A DNA stretch of 10,385 bases, taken from Oscillospiraceae bacterium. GTDB lineage: Bacteria > Bacillota_A > Clostridia > Oscillospirales > Oscillospiraceae. The notes under the pieces were generated by a model that searched no databases, was not told where the DNA came from, and saw only the letters and a list, made by a program, of their open reading frames with translations. The stretch lies in the NCBI GenBank assembly GCA_024690695.1, contig JAILOS010000057.1:1-10385 (forward strand), given 5' to 3'. The translations under genes were made by a program, and so were the position numbers. Position 1 is the stretch's first letter; each line of letters opens with the position of its first letter. This document shows positions 6,037-10,385 of this stretch, piece by piece.

Positions 6037-7272
6037 ATGAGCTTGATCAGAGACGTCGCGCTCGCCCCCGCCGGCGAGATGAAGATCCGCTGGGTGGAAA
6101 GAAACATGCCCGTGCTGCGCGGGATCGGCGAGGATTTCAAACGCACCAGACCCTTCGAGGGCCTGAAGGTCGCGCTTTCCGTACATCTGGAGGCCAAAAC
6201 GGCCTATCTCTGCCGCGTGCTGGAGATGGGCGGCGCACAGATGTTCGTCACAGGCTCGAACCCGCTGTCCACGCAGGACGACGTGGCCGCCGCGCTCGCC
6301 GCGGGCGGCATGGAGGTCTTTGCGCGCCACGGCTGCACGATGGAGGAGTACGAGCGCTGCCTCTGCTCGGTGCTGGAGGTCGGCCCGAACATCATCATCG
6401 ACGACGGCGGCGATCTCGTGCACCTGATGCACACCCGCTTCGCCGGGCTGATCCCCGGGGTCATCGGCGGCTGCGAGGAGACGACCACCGGCATCCACCG
6501 TCTGAAGGCGATGGAGCGCGCCAGCGAGCTCCGCTTCCCGATGGTGCTCGTCAACGACGCCGACTGCAAGCACATGTTCGACAACCGCTACGGCACGGGC
6601 CAAAGCGTCTGGGACGGCATCATGCGCACGACGAACCTGATCGTCGCCGGCAAGAGCGTCGTCGTCTCCGGCTACGGCTGGTGCGGCAAGGGCGTCGCGC
6701 TGCGCGCCAAGGGGCTCGGGGCCAAGGTCGTCGTCACGGAGACGGACGCGGTCCGCGCGCTGGAGGCGGTCATGGACGGCTACGAGGTCATGCCGATGAA
6801 GGAGGCCGCCCGCGTCGGCGACATCTTCATCACCGTCACCGGCTGCTCGGGCGTTATCACCGCGGAGCATTTCGAAACGATGAAGGACGGCGCGATCCTC
6901 ACGAACGCCGGGCATTTCGACGTCGAGGTCGATATGGCGGGGCTGGAGGCGATGGCCGTCGAGAAATACGAGGCGCGCCACAATATCCAGGGCTTCGTGC
7001 TGCCGAACGGAAAGACGCTCTTCACGATCGCCGAGGGCCGTCTCGTAAACCTCGCCGCGGCCGACGGGCATCCGGCGGAGATCATGGACATGAGCTTCGC
7101 GGTGCAGGCGCTCGGCGCGGAATATCTCGCGCGGCGCCGCGGCGAGCTGAAGCCCGGCACGCTGGCGTTCCCGCGCGAGCTCGACGACGCGGTGGCCCGC
7201 CGCAAGCTGCGCGCGATGGGCGTGGAGATCGACTCGCTCAGCCGCGAGCAGGAGGCGTACCTCGGGCTCTGA
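6037..7272 (+). CDS. ahcY: S-adenosylhomocysteine hydrolase (adenosylhomocysteinase), short archaeal/Thermotoga-like type
   Basis: The enzyme reversibly splits S-adenosylhomocysteine into adenosine and homocysteine using tightly bound NAD, relieving product inhibition of SAM-dependent methyltransferases. The protein has 411 residues. Visible active-site elements are His50 in SVHLEAKTA, DDGGDL (122-127), EETTTG (147-152), Lys178/Asp182/Asn183 in CKHMFDNRYG, the Rossmann motif GYGWCGKG (212-219), and NAGHFDVE (290-297). It lacks the long insertion and the KxxxY-type C-terminal tail of the eukaryotic-type enzyme and ends soon after EAYLGL, as in the short type. AGGAGG (6024-6029) lies 7 nt before the ATG. 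The stop codon sits in the loop of a 7-bp hairpin, and mgtE follows after 34 nt. metK lies 2.6 kb downstream, so SAM use and regeneration genes are neighbours. Confidence 0.97.
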   Translation: MSLIRDVALAPAGEMKIRWVERNMPVLRGIGEDFKRTRPFEGLKVALSVHLEAKTAYLCRVLEMGGAQMFVTGSNPLSTQDDVAAALAAGGMEVFARHGCTMEEYERCLCSVLEVGPNIIIDDGGDLVHLMHTRFAGLIPGVIGGCEETTTGIHRLKAMERASELRFPMVLVNDADCKHMFDNRYGTGQSVWDGIMRTTNLIVAGKSVVVSGYGWCGKGVALRAKGLGAKVVVTETDAVRALEAVMDGYEVMPMKEAARVGDIFITVTGCSGVITAEHFETMKDGAILTNAGHFDVEVDMAGLEAMAVEKYEARHNIQGFVLPNGKTLFTIAEGRLVNLAAADGHPAEIMDMSFAVQALGAEYLARRRGELKPGTLAFPRELDDAVARRKLRAMGVEIDSLSREQEAYLGL

Positions 7273-7279
7273 GAGCCCG
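7263..7279 (+). other. Intercistronic hairpin with the ahcY stop codon as its loop
   Basis: CGGGCTC (7263-7269) pairs perfectly with GAGCCCG (7273-7279); the 3-nt loop is exactly the ahcY TGA. No T-tract follows, so it is not a standard intrinsic terminator. It lies 11 nt before the mgtE Shine-Dalgarno and could affect mRNA stability or the expression ratio of ahcY to mgtE (inference). Confidence 0.6.
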
Positions 7280-7290
7280 CCACACCGATA

Positions 7291-7297
7291 AAGGAGG
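7291..7297 (+). promoter_or_regulatory. Strong Shine-Dalgarno that sets a TTG start for mgtE
   Basis: AAGGAGG is a perfect anti-16S match and ends 9 nt before TTG at 7307. No in-frame ATG lies nearer, and the next in-frame Met (residue 21) would remove the start of the MgtE N-domain. The TTG start is therefore preferred. Confidence 0.8.
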
Positions 7298-7306
7298 CGA
7301 GGACCC

Positions 7307-8707
7307 TTGGACGAGGCCCAGAGCCTGGACTATGAATCGCTGCAGGAGAAGCGAAGCGACGAGCTGATGCAGCTGCTCAACGACAGGGACATGAAGCGGC
7401 TGAAGGCCCGCATGGAGGAGCTCAACGAATTCGACGTGGCGGAGTTCCTCTCCGAGATCGAGGACAACCGCATGCCGATGGTGTTCCGCCTGCTCTCCAA
7501 GGAGACGGCCGCGGTGGTCTTCGCCAACTTCGAGCCGCCCGAGCAGGAGCGGATCATCAACTCCATCACCGACAGCGAGCTGTCCGGGATCATCGAGGAG
7601 CTGTATCTGGACGACGCGGTGGACATGATGGAGGAGCTGCCCGCCAACGTGGTCAAGCGCGTCATGCGCGCCGCGACGCCGCAGACGCGCGCGCTGATCA
7701 ACCAGTATCTCCATTATCCCGAGCATTCCGCCGGCAGCATCATGACCGCGGAATTCGTGGATCTGAAAAAATACATGAGCGTCAAGGAGTCCTTCGCCCG
7801 CATCCGCCGCATCGGCGAGGACAAGGAGACGATCTATATCTGCTTCGTCACATCGGCCCATCGGAAGCTCGAGGGCGTGGTCACGGTCAAGGATCTGCTG
7901 CTGGCCGACCCGGACACCGTGATCGAGGAGCTGATGGACCGCAACGTGATTTTCGCCTCCACGACGGAGGATCAGGAGAGCGTCTCGGCCAAATTCGCCG
8001 ACTACGACCTGATGGCCATGCCGGTCGTGGATCTGGAAGGGCGGCTCGTCGGCATCGTCACCGTTGACGACGTCATGGACGTCATGGAGAAGGAGGCCAC
8101 CGAGGACATCGAAAAGATGGCCGGTATGCTCCCCTCCGACGCGCCGTATTCAAGGACGAAGCCCTTCGAAATCTATAAAAACCGCATCCCCTGGCTGATG
8201 TTCCTGATGCTCTCGGCCACCTTTACCAGCATGATCCTGACCTCCTTCGAGGGGATGCTGGCGGTGGTGCCGGGGCTGGTGGCCTTCATCCCGATGCTGA
8301 TGGGAACCGGCGGCAACTCCGGCGCCCAGTCGGCCACGGCCGTGATCCGCAGCCTGTCGCTGGGGGACATCGAGCCGAAGGACGCACTGCGCGTGATCTG
8401 GAAGGAATGGCGCGTCGCCGTTCTCTGCGGCCTCACGCTGGCGCTCGTCAACTTCGGCAAGATGCTGCTGCTGGATATGCTGATCCTCGGCAATCCCTCG
8501 GTCAAGCCGCTGATCGCCGCGACGGTCAGCCTGTCCATCGTGTTCATCGTCATGTTCGCCAAGCTCGTCGGCAGCCTGCTGCCGATCGGCGCCGAGAAGA
8601 TCGGGCTCGATCCGGCGGTCATGGCCAATCCGCTGATCTCCACGCTGACGGACGCCGTCAGCCTGCTGATCTATATCTACGTGGCAAAGCTGCTGCTGAA
8701 TATTTAG
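7307..8707 (+). CDS. mgtE: Magnesium transporter/channel MgtE
   Basis: The protein has 466 residues with the complete MgtE layout. An acidic helical N-domain (about 15-140) is followed by two CBS domains (about 141-200 and 205-262), a connecting helix (about 263-290), and a membrane domain with about five helices (about 293-466). The membrane signature FIPMLMGTGGNSGAQSAT (327-344) and the DPAVM...TLTD stretch (435-449, with Asp449 at the position of the ion-selectivity Asp) are present. The family forms dimeric Mg2+ channels in which the N and CBS domains sense cytosolic Mg2+ and close the pore; no truncation or missing key residue is seen. It starts at TTG, 34 nt after ahcY, and is probably co-transcribed with it. 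There is no room for an M-box or other Mg2+ riboswitch directly upstream, so regulation would be at protein level or through the ahcY promoter. Confidence 0.96.
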   Translation: MDEAQSLDYESLQEKRSDELMQLLNDRDMKRLKARMEELNEFDVAEFLSEIEDNRMPMVFRLLSKETAAVVFANFEPPEQERIINSITDSELSGIIEELYLDDAVDMMEELPANVVKRVMRAATPQTRALINQYLHYPEHSAGSIMTAEFVDLKKYMSVKESFARIRRIGEDKETIYICFVTSAHRKLEGVVTVKDLLLADPDTVIEELMDRNVIFASTTEDQESVSAKFADYDLMAMPVVDLEGRLVGIVTVDDVMDVMEKEATEDIEKMAGMLPSDAPYSRTKPFEIYKNRIPWLMFLMLSATFTSMILTSFEGMLAVVPGLVAFIPMLMGTGGNSGAQSATAVIRSLSLGDIEPKDALRVIWKEWRVAVLCGLTLALVNFGKMLLLDMLILGNPSVKPLIAATVSLSIVFIVMFAKLVGSLLPIGAEKIGLDPAVMANPLISTLTDAVSLLIYIYVAKLLLNI

Positions 8708-8710
8708 CTT

Positions 8711-9619
8711 ATGAACGTACTGATCGAAAAACTGCTGATTTTCATTGCGCTGATGCTGGTGGGCTACGCCGGCGCGCGCCGCGGCACCTTCAGCCGCGAC
8801 TTCACCCGGGCCGCAAGCGCCCTGACGCTCAACGTCTTCACGTCGGCCACGGTGCTCAACTCCGTCATCTCCAACCCGCCGCAGATGGGCGGGGCGGAGC
8901 TGGCCTACGCGCTGCTCGTCTGCCTGCTGACGCTGCTGCTGAGCTACGTCGTCGCCTTCTCGCTGACGCGGGTGCTGCCGATCGGCGGAGAGAAGAAGCC
9001 GCTGTTTGAGATGCTGATCGCCGTGATGAACCCGATGTTCATCGGCGTGCCGGTGGCGGAGGTGCTGATCGGCGAGCAGGGCGTGTTCTATATCGCGCTC
9101 GGCAACGTCTTCTTCAACCTCCTCCTCTTCACCTACGGCGTCTGGCGCATCAAGGGCGGTCAGGGCGGCCTGCGGCTGAAGGAAATCGTCTCGCCGCTGC
9201 TGATCTGCACAGTGCTTGCGGTGGTGATCTTCATCCTGCGCATCCCGGTGCCGGGGATCCTCAAGGATCTGATCGGCAAGCTCTCCGGCGCGACGATGCC
9301 GATGTCGATGGTCGTGATCGGCGCTTCGATGGGGCGCGTCCGGCTGAAAGACGCCTTCAGCGAGAAGACGCATTATCTGGTTTCCCTCGTGCGGCTGCTG
9401 GTGATGCCGCTGCTGGCCTGGCTGCTGTTTCTCGTGCTGCCCTGCGATCCGGTCCAGCGTCAGGCGATGCTGATCCTCAGCGCCTGCCCGAGCGGCGTCG
9501 TCGTCAGCATCCTCGCCGTGCAGTACGGCAAGGACGCCGAGTACTGCGCCAAATGTATTTTGCTCGACACGATGCTGTCTATGCTGACGATTCCGATCCT
9601 GGCGCATTTTCTGCTGTGA
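8711..9619 (+). CDS. AEC-family (auxin efflux carrier-like) permease
   Basis: This is a 302-residue integral membrane protein with about ten hydrophobic helices. Five come first, then a cytoplasmic Gly/Lys/Arg-rich loop (about 146-157), then five more; this is the usual AEC/BASS-like inverted-repeat arrangement. Characteristic spots are MNPMFIGVPV (106-115) in helix 4 and the C-terminal SACPSGVVVSILAVQYGKDAE (257-277), near the family pattern of a Pro-containing helix followed by a QYGxD loop. Bacterial AEC proteins are secondary transporters, often for organic acids or amino acids; the substrate cannot be told here. It begins 3 nt after the mgtE stop and has no recognisable Shine-Dalgarno, so translation probably depends on re-initiation by ribosomes leaving mgtE. 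No terminator follows; the metK promoter -35 starts 8 nt after its stop. Confidence 0.9.
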   Translation: MNVLIEKLLIFIALMLVGYAGARRGTFSRDFTRAASALTLNVFTSATVLNSVISNPPQMGGAELAYALLVCLLTLLLSYVVAFSLTRVLPIGGEKKPLFEMLIAVMNPMFIGVPVAEVLIGEQGVFYIALGNVFFNLLLFTYGVWRIKGGQGGLRLKEIVSPLLICTVLAVVIFILRIPVPGILKDLIGKLSGATMPMSMVVIGASMGRVRLKDAFSEKTHYLVSLVRLLVMPLLAWLLFLVLPCDPVQRQAMLILSACPSGVVVSILAVQYGKDAEYCAKCILLDTMLSMLTIPILAHFLL

Positions 9620-9627
9620 GAAAACGC

Positions 9628-9655
9628 TTGACAGCGGCGAAAATGCTGCTATAAT
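9628..9655 (+). promoter_or_regulatory. Consensus sigma-A promoter of metK
   Basis: TTGACA (9628-9633), a 16-nt spacer and TATAAT (9650-9655). Both hexamers are perfect. Transcription should start near 9662, just before the riboswitch P1 stem. This is the strongest promoter in the window. Confidence 0.92.
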
Positions 9656-9673
9656 GTCGTTTACAACTGAACA

Positions 9674-9769
9674 CCTTATCAAGAGCGGTGGAGGGAACGG
9701 CCCTGTGAAGCCCGGCAACCTGTGCGAGAGCATAAGGTGCCAAATCCGGCGGTGAAACGAAAGATGAGG
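9674..9769 (+). ncRNA. SAM-I (S-box) riboswitch aptamer in the metK leader
   Basis: This cis-acting RNA binds S-adenosylmethionine and switches off the downstream gene. P1 forms from CCTTATC (9674-9680) and GATGAGG (9763-9769), with 7 of 7 positions pairing including one G-U. The core consensus is present: AAGAGcGGTGGAGGG after P1, GCCC, GAAGCCCGGCAACC (9707-9720), and AAGGTGCcAA (9734-9743). P3 is TGTGC/GCATA closed by a GAGA loop (9721-9734). Position directly upstream of metK matches the best-known role of this class. High SAM should stabilise P1 and allow the downstream terminator to form. Confidence 0.97.
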
Positions 9770-9797
9770 CTTGAAAGCGTCCGTGCTGCGCCCCGTC
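9763..9797 (+). promoter_or_regulatory. Antiterminator alternative of the metK S-box
   Basis: GATGAGGC (9763-9770), the 3' strand of P1 plus one base, can pair with GCCCCGTC (9790-9797), the 5' arm of the terminator. Seven of eight positions pair (one U-G), with a single A-C mismatch at 9767/9793. This pairing excludes both P1 and the terminator, as expected for the SAM-free ON state. Confidence 0.75.
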
Positions 9798-9818
9798 TTT
9801 TCGGCGGGGCGCTTTTTT
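9788..9818 (+). terminator. Riboswitch-controlled intrinsic terminator upstream of metK
   Basis: GCGCCCCG (9788-9795) pairs with CGGGGCGC (9805-9812). Two further inner pairs (T96-G04, C97-G03) leave a TTTTC loop, and six Ts follow (9813-9818). This is a classic intrinsic terminator about 20 nt after the aptamer. Since no terminator follows the AEC permease gene, it may also end transcripts reading through from ahcY-mgtE-permease. Confidence 0.93.
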
Positions 9819-9888
9819 GCGCCCGCAGCCCCGGGGACTTGCCTCTGCGCTCCTGAAAGGTTTGGCCATACGAAAGGAGAAACGCTAT

Positions 9889-10385
9889 ATGAGCCATTTT
9901 CTGTTTACGTCCGAATCGGTGACGGAAGGTCATCCCGACAAGATCTGCGACCAGATCTCCGACGCGATCCTCGACGCGATCCTCGCGCAGGACCCGATGG
10001 GCCGCGTCGCCTGCGAGACGACGGTCTCCACCGGCCTCGTGCACATCATGGGCGAGATCAGCACGGAGTGCTACGTGGACATCCCGCGCATCACCCGCGA
10101 GGTCATCCGCGACATCGGCTACGACCGTGCCAAATACGGCTTTGACTGCGACACCTGCGGCATCATCACGAATATCGACGAGCAGTCCGGCGACATCGCG
10201 ATGGGCGTCGACCGGGCGCTGGAGAGCCGCAGCGGCGAGACCGACGAGCTGCAGAACGGCGCGGGCGACCAGGGCATGATGTTCGGCTACGCCTGCCGCG
10301 AGACGCCGGAGCTCATGCCCCTGCCGATCTCACTCGCGCACGCGCTGGCCCGCCGCCTCACCGCGGTGCGCAAGAGCGGCCTGAT
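9889..10385 (+). CDS. metK: S-adenosylmethionine synthetase (methionine adenosyltransferase), C-terminus beyond window edge
   Basis: MetK makes S-adenosylmethionine from methionine and ATP, releasing phosphate and diphosphate; it needs Mg2+ and K+. The first 165 residues are visible of the usual about 390-400. Diagnostic features are [20 protein letters not shown] near the start (ATP-binding GHPDK at 15-19), a long helix with SDAILDAIL, the ETTVSTGLV strand, and the signature [12 protein letters not shown], in which the DQG Asp contributes to the active site. AAAGGAG (9873-9879) lies 9 nt before the ATG. Expression is under the S-box and its terminator. The reading frame is intact to the edge; the 70 nt between terminator and start hold nothing else recognisable. 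Confidence 0.98.
   Translation, partial: MSHFLFTSESVTEGHPDKICDQISDAILDAILAQDPMGRVACETTVSTGLVHIMGEISTECYVDIPRITREVIRDIGYDRAKYGFDCDTCGIITNIDEQSGDIAMGVDRALESRSGETDELQNGAGDQGMMFGYACRETPELMPLPISLAHALARRLTAVRKSGL

Noticed and set aside
4729..7071. A 780-codon open frame on the minus strand covering parts of ahcY and the first glycosidase
   Set aside because: It lies in a GC-rich region where antisense frames stay open by codon bias. Its translation is low-complexity (Arg/Ala/His/Asp-rich) with no family motif, and it conflicts with three well-supported genes.
7273..7306. Mg2+ riboswitch (M-box) before mgtE
   Set aside because: The gap is only 34 nt and holds a short hairpin half and a Shine-Dalgarno; M-box aptamers need well over 100 nt.
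8150..9733. A 527-codon minus-strand open frame opposite mgtE and the permease
   Set aside because: Gln/His/Asp/Arg-rich shadow of two clear membrane proteins; it also overlaps the metK promoter and the riboswitch.

Overview
The window is GC-rich, densely packed bacterial chromosome. It carries consensus Shine-Dalgarno sites, a SAM-I (S-box) riboswitch with an intrinsic terminator, and DegV-, MgtE- and AEC-family genes. Together these point to a GC-rich member of the Firmicutes, most likely a Clostridia lineage; nothing here fixes the genus. There is no sign of IS elements, phage, CRISPR, tRNA or rRNA.

Left half (1-5852, minus strand, read right to left): a six-gene, tightly coupled operon. 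It starts from a good promoter at 5908-5936. First come two consecutive copies of a two-gene module: a membrane-anchored NAGPA/DUF2233-type phosphodiester glycosidase followed by a single-pass membrane protein with an extracytoplasmic, possibly TcaA/NTF2-like, region. The second glycosidase has gained an N-terminal zinc ribbon. Next is a zinc-ribbon/single-pass membrane protein with a Tyr-rich, then Asp/Ser/Trp-rich tail. Last is a DegV-family (FakB-like) fatty-acid-binding protein cut by the window edge. Most junctions are overlaps of 4-8 nt or gaps of 11-30 nt. The first five products are predicted to sit in the membrane with most of their mass outside, which suggests a cell-envelope function. 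The substrate cannot be read from the sequence.

Right half (6037-10385, plus strand): divergently transcribed S-adenosylhomocysteine hydrolase (ahcY), then mgtE (Mg2+ transporter/channel) and an AEC-family permease in close succession. A separate consensus promoter follows, with an S-box riboswitch controlling metK (SAM synthetase), which is cut by the right edge. The S-box shows all switching parts: a 7-bp P1, a terminator hairpin with a U-tract, and an alternative antiterminator pairing that uses the 3' strand of P1. SAM synthesis and SAH recycling are therefore adjacent but under different promoters, with only metK under visible SAM control.

The most noteworthy item is the duplicated glycosidase/membrane-protein module and its zinc-ribbon partners, which form a plausible uncharacterised envelope system.
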